Shown here: positions 24,001-37,300 of the stretch, piece by piece
How the letters are laid out: each line of letters starts with the position of its first letter
Numbering within the stretch: position 1 is the stretch's first letter
The notes under the pieces: model-generated
What the model was told of the DNA's origin: nothing
The model's input: only the letters and a program-made list of their open reading frames with translations
Databases searched by the model: none
Source of the DNA: Haemonchus contortus
Lineage: Eukaryota > Nematoda > Chromadorea > Rhabditida > Trichostrongylidae
Length of the DNA stretch: 64,000 nucleotides
Direction: 5' to 3'
Assembly (NCBI GenBank): GCA_000469685.2
Contig: LS997563.1
Location: forward strand, 18,856,257-18,920,256
Made by a program: the position numbers and the translations under genes

Positions 24001-27000
24001 TCTGAAAAAAAATCTAAATCATAGCAATGTCTTTATTTCTTTATAGAATTTTTATGATCCGATCGTTTCTTTACATTGTTATAAAATTAGTTCCGTTTTT
24101 CGGAATAAGGAAGAGAACAGTCTTATTAAAGAGGAACTGCGGAAAAAGCCAACGTAGAAGAGATAATTGTTGTTTGTGGTAGATAGCTTTACGCGTCACT
24201 TAAGGCCTACGCATCGTTCCAGATTATCGTTTGCAACAGCAGATTTCCATTTGTTGTAATCTCTAAACAAAGTATAGAACAAGAGTTTAATATACATTCT
24301 GCTGAACATGATTGTTTCGTTTTTTTGTCATTGGGATTTATTAACGAGGGTTTGGAACAATTGGAGAGAACGATTTGGCGCTTCGGATTACCCCACCAGC
24401 TACAGCGTGGGGAAAGTGAGCTTTGATCTAAACGCATAAAATTAACTATCCTTACGAGGCAGCAGCTCTTCGCGAAGTTCACGACCATATATTTTTTGTA
24501 TATGAACACATCCACCTTTTGCCTTACTGTTAAGTCAGCGCCATCGCCAATAGATGAAGAAGCTCGAGTACTTTCCAATTTCGCTTCACTTACTGCTTCC
24601 GCGACGGGAAGGGCCACGGGATGTCCCTTACAAGAATGTCCTGGGGTAGAGTGTGCCGTTCCGTTTGTCTAAAGACAACCTCTATGCTCGCTCCTAAAGA
24701 GCAGATTTTTTTTTGAAACGTTGTTATTGCATACGTGCTTTTTCTTACTTTACCCTGAAAATACCCCTGCTATTAAATTGTGCTTGGCCGGCACGCCATC
24801 TATCGTCTCATTGTTGACGTTGGGGCGAGTTGAGGATACTTTGTCGACGGGTTATGTAGAAACCCGGTTACCTGCCCAATCGCCATCGTGTTCTCTCAGC
24901 TTTCCGAATAATTTGGTGACCTGTCATGACTTAATCGCATGATGTCTTCTATGACGATTTCGGAACCTAGCAGATGGACGTGCTGCGGAATTGTAGTGTT
25001 TTATATACGGTTTTCAGCAATCCAGCATTTGTATTTTCTGTTTGTCTTTGAAACGAGTACAAATTAGCGCTTTGAAGCATACCATAACTATATATTAGCT
25101 TTTTGCTACCATGACTACGGTCTCAGTATGTTTTCTATTTGAGCAGTAATTGCTTTGCAGCTTGGAATTACGTTTTTTCCGTTCCAGGTGAACAGCACCA
25201 TGCAAATCATGGAAGGCGATGTAATAAAGTTTGGTCATATGAATGGCGCTGCGGTTCGACCAGGGCAAACTGCTCCTCAAGTAAGGCTTCAATTCAGTTA
25301 TTTTAATTTGGGTGGTATACGATACTGGAATTTTCTTTCGATTATGCCAATCGCTATCTCTGCGTGCCCGTTTCTCCGTTTGTCGTTTGTTTATCCATCC
25401 ATAAGTAATTATAACTTAGTAATTATACCTTGACGACTTTGTGAGCCATAGTATGTGGTTTGTGTTTATAGAATCTTTTTCACTCATATAAAATCCTTTA
25501 TCCACATACTTTATCCTTATCGGGCTCCGATGGAGGGAATGAAGTTGGAGCCCGTGGATTTTTACTCTGTAATGAACTGTGTAATGTAGGTTATCTTGGA
25601 GAGAAAAAATGAAGTGATTGCTGGATAGCGGTATTGAATGCTGTGTCTCCTATATCACGTTTATTCAAAACCAGAACCTCTGTTAAAATCAGTTAATGCC
25701 CAATCTCTTTGAATATGAGCTCTCAAAACTCCTTCCCGGATAATTACTCATCATCTTTTTTCTGTCGATTTCGATTTCTCTGCCGAGAAATAGTTAAATG
25801 TTCGCAAATCCGAATCGTACCACAAGCAAACACCAGTATCTGTTGCAATTTTCTAGATCGTTATAGTACCTAGCGTTTTTGAAGTATAAACAAAGGTACA
25901 AAGTATCTTGAAAAGTTGTTCAAAACTAGATTTTTGTTAGGTGTAAAAGCCCAAAAAAGTAAAATCGCGCATTGTCGTGATTCTCTCTATCTGTCATGAG
26001 TATCTTTAAATTTTTCGCAACCCTCTTCTAGTGGGTTTTCAGTTTTGGGACACTTGCTCTTCGTGTTTTTCTTCTTCTTCCATTTCGTTTTAATGATTTC
26101 GAGTAAACAGAGAAGGCTTTAATAGTATATAACAGTGCTTGCAAAGATTTGTTGTGATGTTGAGTCATGCACGTTTATACTTCGCATTCGGTAGGAGTTA
26201 TGGCATTCATTAATCGTTTTGTCGCTATGTCAAGAAGTATTTCTGTCAGATTTTCTCGTTATGTGAGTATAACCGGCTATTCATCACTACATGTCAAAAC
26301 AAGTTGCGATTTCGTTCCTACTCCCAGAGTGTTCCAGAAGGGGCATTGATGCTAATCTGGTTACCCAACGCTATACAAAAGACCCATTAGTAACATTCAC
26401 AGATGCTACTCATAGTGTTAACAGGGCGCTTCGGGATGAGCAAGTTCTGAGGATTAGCCTATTGAGGAGTGGGAAGTTAGCCATTTTTAGAGGACCGGAT
26501 CGGTGATGAACGGAATTCCAAAGATGAAGTGAACATTCATGCGTTTAACGAAAACATGCATGTTAAAACTTGAAATAACTTGATTTTTCAAAAAGTATGA
26601 ACCCCCATCGTATGGCCCTTATTCGTCGCACTCTTTTCGTTTTTGTTAGTAGTAGGTAGTCGGATACTCGGGTTGGTGAAATCCCTTGATTAATGCTTAT
26701 AGATGCAATTCTGAGCCATTGCTAAAGAATGTGGTTTTTGTGTTGGGAAATGACTTAACTTCATGAAATTCTTTCACTTACCACTAGTATTTTTGCCTTG
26801 GGGCAGAATTGATCATATAGCCCACAGTTTCACGGCTTTTTTACTAATTGTTTGATTTTGATAATTTTTTCTTCGTATTTTTACTGCGTCTCTATATATT
26901 ATTGTAATATACATACTGTTGCTTCAAAGGGCATAGTTTTTGTGAGGTCTGCCATTTTGTATTGGACCAATAGTTCTGGTGTGTTTAGATGGTTTGCACC

Positions 27001-30000
27001 TTTATTAAAGTTTAGATATTCGAATAATTCCATCGAAACTGTTTGCATGTTAATATTTTCGGACGTTTTCTACGGGCTTTCTCATTGTCTCATTTTAGGC
27101 TAACGCAGAGTTTGCCTTTATGGTGGAACGAGCAAATCCTAGCTACGACTATATAGGATTTGTCGATGGACGACGAGTACGGCCTGTAACTTGTTCTGGC
27201 GATACAGAGTATTGTACTGAAATTGAAGGACGTACCATTGAACATGTAGGCATTTTTATAAATTACACCCTAAGTTGGCTTGTGCTGTAATCTGACTTAA
27301 TTTTGCATTTGTTCAAATTTCAGGGAGACTTAGCCCGACCCACAGTCATGCAGTCGACAAAAGCACCTCCTTTGCAGAACGCATCTCAGAATGTACTTAT
27401 TTTTAGTTTTTGTTGATGTTTTGTACGGAATTGGTGTAGGGATCTTTCTTTTTTTATTTTCTCACTTTCAGTTGTCTGCCCCTAGCACTACTGCTAATGT
27501 TTCGTCAACAGCTGGAGCGAATCCTATGGCTGGGCTCATGTGGCCTGGTACCCTGGGTTACAATCAGCCATTGTCGGGTTTCCCATACAGTGGCTTCCCC
27601 ATGAATCCCGCTTATCTGCAGGTACGTAAGTCCAACGACTTTGAGTATCGTATGGTTTTGCAGTAATTCCATTAGGTTTAATGATACCCATAAATTCGTT
27701 GCCCTTTACAGCCATCACAGTGGGCACAGCATCTGCAAGTTCTTCAACAACAAGCACAACAGTCTGGATTTCGTGTTCCCGATGTCTTTGGAGCCACTGC
27801 ATGTATGGGCTCGTCGAACGGCCCTCCATCTACATCGGCTTCTCTTTTCCCGCTTGCACAGCGAGGCTTTCCTCTTCAGGTCCGAAGCTACTATATTATA
27901 TTTTCTTGGCTCCTCGTTTTGACTGCTCATCGCCTAGGCTCGTCATTGGCCTTACATTATTTTTTTTTCAGAATAACCCTCTCGTGAACTCTCTTTTAAA
28001 CACAGCGGCTACACCTCCGACAAATCAGCAGGCAAATCAACAACAGATCCAACACCAGCAACATGTGGCGCAACAGGTAGGCAACTCAACTGTTACCTTA
28101 GTTCGATTTTTACAGCTGATGGAATGTCACAATTCAAAATGAAAATAAATGAAGTGCTCTGCAGCTGCATTCCACAGCTACAAAGAAAGAGGTTGCAACG
28201 GTTGCTATAAATCATGCACAAGTTTTTGAAAGGATCACCAAAAGGCTTGAGATGATTCTGGATTTTGTGAGCAGAAAATTATGTTCCAAAGTAGGGGGGG
28301 GGGGGGTCCTATTCTATTATATTATATTCCCTCCCCGAAGTAGAACACATTCGTGCAGGATCAACAAATGCCATAGGTTTTTTACTCTTTGAGGCGATTA
28401 TTGTCCGTAACACTTCAAGTAATTAAAGAATTCGAAGCGACGATGGAGTTGACTAGTCGTTTCATAAGGAGTGAAATCAAAGAGCTGTGAGGTTCCCTCA
28501 ATGTAGTTCATAAATCATGCTTTTTGTGAGAAAAAAAAACACTGAGGTCAAAGTTGTGAATTACCGCAATACTTTTCAGCTGTCCTCGTGTTTAACTTAA
28601 TAGACTGAGAAAAAAAGCGCGTTTTATGGTGCGAAATTACTCAATTCCAGCGAAAGAATCGGATAAGGGAGGGGGTAAGGTTCCCCCTCTCCACTGCCTG
28701 CAATAATTGTTTAGTAGCGTAACTCCCTGGTGATTTTACTACTACCGGTGTACAGTTGTTCATGAGTTCCTCTTAGTAGGATGCAAGGATGATCTCTCAA
28801 GTCATAAACCGCTTACGGTATCCATTAGTGTACTTGATTTTTTTTTTCTTTTAGCAAACGCAGCATTTGATGCAAGAAGAAAAGGCCAATGTAACCTCTC
28901 ATATTGTTCAGGGGAAGGAGGCTGAGGTACACGACTTTGATTTCTTTTTGTCTGCCATCAAAGCTACTTTCAATTATTTAAGCTGACATCGGGTGTTCCG
29001 GAGCCAGTTTCGGCATCCTCATCTGGAACAGCTCAAGTTCGTAAAACTTAGTGACTACATTAAATCATATATGAATATTGAATACTGACTAATTTTTGTC
29101 TAGGTTCACAATTCTACTCCAACGGTGAAAGTTCCCGTAGCATCCCCGCCAATGGAATGTGATAGTTCGGTTCCAAGTCCACCAAAAACAACTGTAGCTG
29201 CTCCTGTTTCGTCAGTCGCACCTACTTCACAAACAACGCGGTCAGCAGCTTCCCCATTGAGAAAGGAAGGTAAGTGCTCATGTCGTCCTTACTCCTCCTT
29301 GCCATTGTAGTTCCATGGGTGATCGTGAAATTGCAGAAGATGTACGCTCAGAGCGTAGCTTCGTAGAGTCTCCTCAACCTCCTCGTGCACCAGCTCCAGC
29401 ACCGTGGGACAGTACGCCTTCTCCTCGGCCACGTGACTATTCACCGGATCGCGAAAGTACTGCAACACGAGATACCGAGAAGGAGCGTGATTATGAAAAG
29501 GAAAAGGAGCAGCGAGAAGCTGAACGAGAAAAAGAGGAGACACGGGATCAGCAGAAGAAAAAAGCAACGAAAGAAGTCCGTGCTGCCGTTTCTACCCAGT
29601 CTCGCCCAAGAACAAAAACTAATGAGGTAGCTGCTTCTTTTGTGGTGTCTTAATTGATGGCTTATCACTTTTTATTCTTACCTCTTTTGATAGATCGCTC
29701 GGCTGCTTGAAGATCTATGCGAAGGCTCATGGGCTAATACTGTTCGGCGGGTGTCATCTAGCTCACGCCGTCCTACGGAAGAGGCCATCATTGAGCGTAA
29801 TAGTAGAAAGGAAAAGAAAAAGGTGATTTCTCTATAATTCGTAGCTACCGACAGCTGTGATCAAAGGTTTGCTGCTATGAAAAGTCATTCCAATTTTGGA
29901 ATACGGTTCTTTATTGGTTTTGAAATTATTAATAGAGCGAACCACGATTTTGTATTATGTATGTATTTGTATTCATGTTCTCCATGATCTTCTATTTCAA

Positions 30001-31795
30001 TTTAGATGGAGAAAAATCGCAAAAAGGAACGTTCAAGAGAACAACGGGCGTCTATTGCTTCCTCTTCTGTATCATCGCTGACTACATCGGCTTCCTCGAA
30101 ACCTGCAAGGCGAAAACTGAAGCAGCTTAGCGATGACTCCAGCTCTGGATCATCCAGTGATTCAGACGAGGTTGTGCAACCTGTCCGGAAAGCAGCAGCA
30201 GTGGAAAAAAAGAAAACGGAAGCGGTGAGTTTTGTTTGCGTTTTTATAGCGTCATGTGTCTGCGAACTGTCAGTATTAAATGTCTAATCTCATTTAGTAT
30301 TCTAGGTCCCTGATTTGCAGAAACGAAAGCGAATCTCACCGCCAACCTCAGATATGTCGTCAAACCGATCTAGTGATTCTGACTCTGACTCTGATGATCG
30401 CATACCATCGAAAAAGGGTGGCAAACGCCGTTTTTCACCCGGAGAGAAAAAATCGTCGGAGAAGAAGAAGGCGTACTCATCAAGTTCAATCACTTCTGTT
30501 GCCAAAAAGAAGGCCAAGGTTAGGGCTTCATTAGTGTCCTAGTCAGGAAAATTTATTTCATAGTGTTAAAAGATCATTTCAATGGTTACATCATCTTAGT
30601 GAGAAAATGTGGGCCATTCTTTAGTGAAGCGATACTATTTTTCTTGCAGGGTGTGAATCGAAAGCGTCAAGATTCGAACACGGACGAGGAAGCGATCACG
30701 CAACATGATCCTAGTACAACATGTGCCCTGAATGCTGAGTGTACAAGGCCACAAAGCGAACAAGTTGGATGGGTACGTAATTTACTTAGTGTCTTATTCC
30801 CAAAGAGATTTCTGAAGCGAGTTTCCGGTTCACCGTGAAATAGGCGATATCACCATAATGAATAAATTTAGTGTGCATTCGCAAATTAAGGTTATAGTAA
30901 GGTCAGTCGTCCCTCCATTAGGTCAAATCTGTTGTTTGCTCCGCATTTAGAATTCTTGGAATTGTAAGGTAAGAAATGCGCCTGATGAGGATTTGTCGAA
31001 ACCTTTGATGTCCCAAAATTTTAGACGTTAACTTTATTTACGCTGCTTTGATACGGATGCGTTTTGATTTCAGTACCAGTTTATCCTCTATTCGTCCCAT
31101 ATTTTTTTCTGTGTCCGCTTCTTTCAAAAGGTCATCACAGTGCGAAGTGGACCTCCACTCCCTCTTGCGGAATAGTAGTCTGGTGTAATGTTTAGCTATG
31201 ACCTCACCTCTACATGTCTGACCGGAAATTCATATCTCCTGTCCTCGTTAAAATACATTAGACTTATACGCTTGTTTCTTTTTCACAGTATTCATGTGCC
31301 ACTAGATGTGCCAAACAAAAGTGTGTCAAAAAAAAGAAGGTTGAGTGGGAAGGAAGGTTGTAGAACTGAAAGGAGAAGAAAGAACAGCTGATTGGGGCAC
31401 TCTGTGACAGGTTTCCCCATCCTATTGCATCCTCTTCTTACTGCTATTCTTGAAACACCCTTCTACCGCTATGTATGTGTTTGTCATCTAAGAGTCAAGT
31501 AGTAAGTATAGGGCAAGCTTCATAGATAAATGTACATTATTTGGAAAGAATAAGGGGATCAGCTGTTATACATGAAGTTTCAAGTTTTATTTCTGACGAA
31601 AACAAAAACTATTCAGCTGTATAATTAAAATACATGTGTTGCATGATTTTTGATTGAATACATGGATTTCAGATACTTTGCGATGACTGTCAGAATTGGT
31701 TCCACAATATCTGCATTTTGGGTCGCGAAGAAGCTCCAGATGATGAATTTTTCTATTGTGGTTGTAAAACAAAGAAGAAGACGAAAAAACGATGA
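18084..31795 (+). CDS. FHA- and PHD-finger protein, TCF19-like architecture
   Basis: Eighteen exons join in frame to 803 residues: 18084-18193, 22555-22626, 23724-23847, 25188-25280, 27099-27245, 27324-27392, 27472-27621, 27712-27879, 27972-28076, 28855-28926, 28983-29036, 29104-29269, 29337-29626, 29694-29822, 30006-30224, 30321-30518, 30650-30772, 31673-31795. An FHA domain (phosphothreonine-peptide binding) spans about residues 13-150, with FGRN (44-47), ISRDHADI (66-73) and NGTYIN (94-99). A long Pro/Ser/Gln-rich linker and a charged Glu/Arg/Lys and Ser/Asp-rich segment with basic, nuclear-localisation-like clusters follow. The C terminus is a PHD finger (CALNAEC, ILCDDCQNWFHNICI, FYCGC) ending KKKTKKR, the type that reads histone H3 tails. 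Vertebrate TCF19 has FHA then PHD but is much shorter. The role is inferred as chromatin-linked and nuclear. Intron 1 is 4.4 kb and repeat-filled. Confidence 0.88.
19235..19893 (+). repeat. tRNA-derived SINE, split by a MITE, in intron 1 of the FHA/PHD gene
   Basis: The head (19235-19308) retains a B-box-like GGTTTAAATCCCGGATCGA and GCCTAGG. The tail (19704-19893) retains GGTTAATTGGTACTAGAC, the GCACTGACTTGTACA block and GGAAGTCGAATGCG. The two halves rejoin in the same order as in intact copies at 59610-60220, and the MITE at 19316-19696 lies exactly between them. The A box is eroded. Confidence 0.8.
19316..19696. mobile_element. 381-bp MITE inside the SINE
   Basis: Terminal inverted repeats of about 28 bases share GGAACTTCTCCCCTA on one side and its reverse complement on the other, each next to GGGT/ACCC. 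The flanking duplication CACAAGC occurs at 19309-19315 and 19697-19703. A 7-8 base target duplication fits a hAT-like or related cut-and-paste family, but the termini do not let me name one. There is no coding capacity. Confidence 0.78.
20903..21166. repeat. long hairpin (inverted repeat), arms about 120 bp
   Basis: The left arm (20903-21022) and right arm (21050-21166) are imperfect reverse complements with a loop of about 28 bases. The best paired core includes GCGTGCGAGCGG and TCCAAGCGTGTGACAGC. The element is GC-rich against AT-rich intron sequence. It would form a long dsRNA stem in the pre-mRNA. It could be a foldback transposon or a source of small RNA; no open frame in it is convincing. 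Confidence 0.8.
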
Positions 31796-34362
31796 ACGCC
31801 AAATGCTTTTGACGGTTGTTCATACTGAAATATTTAAATTCGCAGAGATTCCATAGGAGGGTCCGGTGAGATCAGTTCACTCATTGTGATTGAGCGGACT
31901 TTCTCCTAATGGATCGGTAGTGATCAGCTGTTGATGAGAGCTCGGTCGTAAGGTCCGCGTTTCCTTCAGATTTATATGGAAGAGGAGAGTGAAATTTCAG
32001 CTGTATGTTGCCGACCCAGATGTTCATCCTGTGGAGATGGTATTACTATCTCTATTTTGCGGGTATTTGTAGTCGTATGTAGAAATCGAGAGCCTGTCTG
32101 GGCAGGTTATTTGCATCGATCTAACAAAATTTTCTCCATGTCTATAAACAAATGTCCATTCCACCTCATATCGCCTCAATTATTCGCTTGTACTTTTGCA
32201 TTTCTTCTTCCTTCGTCTTATGTATATGAGTAAATCGCGGCAATGTTCAGTAACTTAGGCTACTACAATAAGTACATGTTATACAATCTACGTTTCTTTT
32301 TTTTCTGTATGAATAGTAAGATATGTGAGACATATTGTGGAAAGGCCTCCAATTTATTTGAATTTCTTTTATTTTATTAGAATTGGGTGTCCAATACCAA
32401 AACAGATAATAAATTAGTATGATTATTTTTGGTACACATGTGGTTTGCTGTTGTTGTAGATTGGAACAACCAAACAGACAAACAATAACAACATTGCCTC
32501 AGACTTTAGTATTTAACTGGTGACCGAGATTGGCAAAAACGAGCACAAGCACAGTATACGGTAAATATGGACTCGAGGTTCTCCCTTAGGATGCACCTGG
32601 TCCCCAAGGATAGCCCATGGGTTATTGTCGGGCCGAAAAATGACCTCACAGTAAGGCCTACAAAACTGGTTTGGCCGACATACCCAAATGTGACCGTGTC
32701 TTCATGGTCATGTTAAAAAGGCACATTCACGATAATTTTGGGTAGTCCAGATTATGATGGAAATTGGACGACAAGATCGAATATAGTGCGGTGAAGGTGG
32801 AGAAACTGGTGAATCGGTGTTTCCAAACTGAAAAAAGGCTTCGAAAAAAATGTTAAACAGGGGGCTGGACGAGAATGAGTTCAGAAAAATGGAGAGGGGC
32901 GTTTGGGCGAGCCATGCAATGTGTCTCACTGTGTACGTGTGAGAGTCCTGGTGCGAATAAAAGACAATGGTAAGCGAAAATTCATTCACTCATAAGCATA
33001 AATAAACAAAAAAACCCTAGTAACAGCAAAAGTAGCTCACTTTTTTCAGCCTCTGGGAGTAGGAAAGGAAAATTAAATAAGGGATCGCGTCAGCAAAAAG
33101 AAAAACAGGAGAAAAAGAATGGGAGAAAAACATCGCCTCATCACTCGGCGATTAGCTGATTGTGCCTGCATCCTAGAACGAATAATAGCAGTCTGTACTG
33201 TCTCGTCTAACGTGACACCGATCGAGGGGCGGGAAAGCGAACTACGGCAGCAACGGGGCTTCCACTATGCCCTAAGCGCTGAGATTGTGGGAGCGAGAGA
33301 GTCCCTTCTACCACCCATGGGGGCGGTGAGTATTCCTAAAGGATGAACTCAGTAACCTTTTTTTTTATCGTGAACCGTGCCTTTGAGGATCAGCTATCGA
33401 AAATTACTCTATACAGGTAATTCCTCTGAATTCCTCTATTTCTCTATCCTTTATGCAAAATTGGAGACAGAAGTGTAGCGCTGTGTTCTCATCAGTGCTC
33501 AGATAGATGAGCTTCATTGTCCTTGGGCATATACGATTAGATGTGGAAGCAAGCGATGCTCATGTTGATATTTCAACTGTTTGCCCTTTTGAAATTCATC
33601 GAATTTTTTATTTGTTGCGATGCATTTCACATTGTTAATGCAGTAAGGAGAGACAACACTGCAAAGGCAAAGCTCTTGCAGACTTCCTAGGGGAGGGCTG
33701 GTCTTGAGCAAATGGTAAGGTGATTGCACAGAGTTGGTTGGCGTCCTACAGAGTAGAGCGTTGAGCACGCTCTATTGACAAGCCGACTGTCGATTGATAC
33801 CGCATGTGCTGGCGGTGGATTATTTCCCCACCCAGTTTTTATTGGTTGACCACCCATTTTTTCACTTTCTTTCTTGGTATATGAATTTCATATCTCCTCC
33901 TTTGACTAATGCGATATTATGTGAAAAAAGTATATCATTATAAGAACTGTTCGCAGACTACTCAGAATACTGTCAGTGGCAGAGCGAACGCCGACGCTAC
34001 TTCAGGGCTCAGCTGTTGACGCTTCGCGCTCAACGCTCACGGTGAACTCGGAAAGCGCCCACTGGTATCTTCTATCCGCCACACGCGTTGGCGCGCTGAT
34101 GCTCACTGGAAGGGGGAGGATTTGTATTTCCAGTAGGATGATACGGTAATCGCCGCGTTTTGAGAAGAAACTCGAAGAAAAAGCTTTAGTATATACCATG
34201 TTGCACTAGGAGGAATGAAGCAGCAGTGGAGGATGCCAACAGTCATAAGGTATATTAGTTTTCTTGCAGATTTAAGCTGAGTAGAACGGCTTCTAGGTAC
34301 TAGACCGAATTCCATATAAGTTTTTAATGCATTTTTGAGTTAATATTCATTGGTTATCACAA
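31796..34362. other. intergenic region between the FHA/PHD gene and receptor A
   Basis: About 2.6 kb with no supported gene. It contains the TTAA-flanked MITE at 32713-33386. The rest is AT-rich sequence; a short GC-richer patch near 33990-34110 was not identified. Confidence 0.5.
32713..33386. mobile_element. TTAA-flanked MITE, copy 1
   Basis: The left end is TTAA then AAGGCAC-TTCACGATAA; the right end is the near reverse complement TTTATCGTGAACCGTGCCT followed by TTGA, a decayed TTAA. The interior near 33200-33330 matches, in reverse orientation, the interior of the copy at 62088-62563, for example the CGGCAGCAACGGGGC block. No transposase is encoded. The TTAA duplication suggests a piggyBac-type mobiliser, but the end sequence alone does not prove it. 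Confidence 0.72.
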
Positions 34363-37300
34363 TCATGACCAAAGTTTTCTAAGTCCGTCAAAATGATTAG
34401 TTGCTGCTTGACTGTCAATCACTCGAACGGCTCTCTTCTTACGTCTCATCAGATTATCGAATTTTTCGCTTCGTAATGTCAATGCCAACCCGAAGAACAT
34501 TCTTTGGTACGCAAACATCTGAAAATTTCGTGCCTTCAATCTGAGTGAACGCATTGTTTGGGTAAAATTACCACTGACCACATCGTATGCATGACTTAGA
34601 TGGGTCGTATCGTGGCCAAGTGGAATATCAGTGAAGAATATCGAATATGCCAGGAGTCCTACAAAAATCACCTGAAATAACTTCTTTGATAAGAAAGATC
34701 GGCTCAGTAGACAATATCAAAGTGAAATGGTATCCGAAGTTTAACATGAAGCCTTTTACAGTGACAAGTAGGAGAAAGGGGACAGAATAGACAGGCTACC
34801 TAGAGGATCATCATTACCACATGTGAAGCCCTGAACCCTTCGATTCCGGGTTGCCATAACCTGAACTTACAGAACGGAACTATGTAGTGGTGAGAAGAAA
34901 TTCGGTCGCAGTCACACCTATTGGGTAAACGAGATTTTCGAGACCATTCAGGAAATTCTCAGTGTACTGACGATGGCAGGATCTTTTAGATAACTGGATC
35001 GAGAATCCATTCAGCATCATTATCCACTAGGAGCAACAATCGCTCTTGAGCAAATTCGTTCGAATGACTGCCCCTTTTTCGCATATGGATGGTCGACAGC
35101 TCAGTAACTATTTTTAAACTTCAGACTTTTCCAGGCCTGCGTAGACACTTTTTCACGACTGTAATACGCAACACACATCAAACACAAAGGAGGGATAAGG
35201 AATAAAGTCATTTCGTTAATCAATTTCGGCAGCAGTATGTGCCTAGCATTCGACTTCCATCCAAAGTCGTAATGGAGTTCTAGATGTAAATGTACTCTAT
35301 ACATTGACTTGCTATGTTCAGCCTATGTACAAATCAGTACTCTTATCCTCTCAAACAAGTTTAGCGAAAGTTAATCGATCCCTGATAGAAAACTGAGAGA
35401 TAGAAAACTCGGTTCGCCTAGGGCATGTGCCTATCCGTCTATAAGGATGGGATAGTGCGTCACTTGCCTCTACACCACCTCCGCGCACCAAGAAGTCATG
35501 CTATCCATCGAAGAATACAATTCTGTCTTTGTAGGACTAGAAAGTGAATGCAGAACCTTGCAGATGAAGTCGTTCAAAGCCACAGGTATGTAATATTTTC
35601 CGGCTCGAATATTCTCATCGAAATGATATCTATCAGCCAATTGCATCATCGACTCGTGTCTTTTTCGATATGTTAAAGTGTTGATTCGTAATATAATTAT
35701 CAGCGCCTAAACATAAGAACAGTTTGAAAAATCCACACAAGTATAAGCAATGACTCAAGACTAGCTCTCACCACCAGACATAGAATAACGACAACAATTT
35801 GCATGAGCGTAAAGTATAGGCCAAAGTTGTTGACTGAAAAAAGTAATTGTTTTCGATATTACATCGGACGAAGACTCATCCATTGCATTACATTTTTTTT
35901 ATAATGAACAGTATGAAGTAATAAAGGGTAAAGGATAAAGTATTTGGCGTTAACCTATCCCGTCTTCTGGATGCGCCCCTCATTCGACTTCCATTCAGAC
36001 TAGTAGTGATGTGATGAAGTACGTATATGGCCTACACAATGACTTTCAGTGGCCAGCCGATATACAGGTCAAGTTTTTATCCTCCCAGACGAGCCTGGTA
36101 CCAATTAACCTACCGAGGAGAGATGGAAGGCTTATTAGGCTCAAGGGATATTGATCCGGGATTCGAATGAGTATTTGGCCTAAACAATGGATTGCGGTGG
36201 CTAGTCGATCTTCAAGTCATCTTATACTCCCATACGGAGTGACAATTGACCGACTCAGGAGGGATGGGAGGCTGGCTTGCTCGGGGTCCAGGAATCCGAC
36301 CTTTGGACCATGCGTGTGTGAGGTAAAGCTCTTGCTACTAGTCACCTTTGCTCTTGGTAGATGGTGATAAAAAGGAATTAACAAAAGAGTAGCTCATTCA
36401 TCTCGATCTAGTAACTTGAAATTTTCAAAGCGTTGGCAATCTCGTAAATATATAATTTATAATATATATAATTTGTACGAGGCCAAAAATTAACAAGCTT
36501 TGGTTGAAGGCGGTATTGCAAGGAACATATATGCTACGGGAATATTTTCACATTTTTCCAATTGGTTAGAAGTGGATTTCCGAATGAAAGCGAATTCAAA
36601 ATTTTGGCAAATACTTTGTTAAAAAAACAGCAAGTCAGTTTCAAAAAGTGAATGGTCATCGATTGAATAGAATTGAATCATTCCAAGAAGAAATGATCAG
36701 GAAGTCGCCCGATAAAGGTGAATTTCCGAGAAAAGGCAAAGAGAAGAAAAAGAAAATGTAAGTAAACATACAATCGAAAGTTTTTTATTACAAAGAAACT
36801 GTACTCACTCAGACGGAATGCAGTAATGCCAAAAAGTAGGAGACTGAGCAGTATCTGCAAAAAAAGTATCATCAAAAATTGGTGTGAAACTTGATCATGG
36901 GATTCCCATTTTTACGTGAAGCGTTTGCTTGAGGCAACTTGTGGCAAATACTATGTACATACCATAATCTCAGTACCCTTCCTGACACAACCAAATGCAA
37001 TTTGTGCGAGACTGTGCCTTCATCCCCAATACTGCATAAATCATTTGCTTTGCGCGCCAACTTTTCGGTGACCTTATCCGAGCCCCTGTGCTAGGGTATA
37101 CGGTATAGCAAGAGGGATTGGATCAGAGTAACAGAAATTAAAAAAAAAACACATTATTCACGCAAGGAAAATAACGCAGATTGCGCAGTTTGTCAAATAA
37201 GGATTGAGCTCCATACCTTGTAGGTACAGATTCGGTCAGAGCATGTTAAATTAAAAAGGGCATCTCAAATTCCCAAGAAAAACAGCATAAGACTTCGTTA

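Noticed and set aside
24207..24617. 136-codon minus-strand open frame in an intron of the FHA/PHD gene
   Set aside because: No domain, no supporting splice sites and low-complexity composition; probably chance.
28290..28340. G-run and TATTA repeats as a possible regulatory element in an intron
   Set aside because: Simple sequence only, with no supporting structure.
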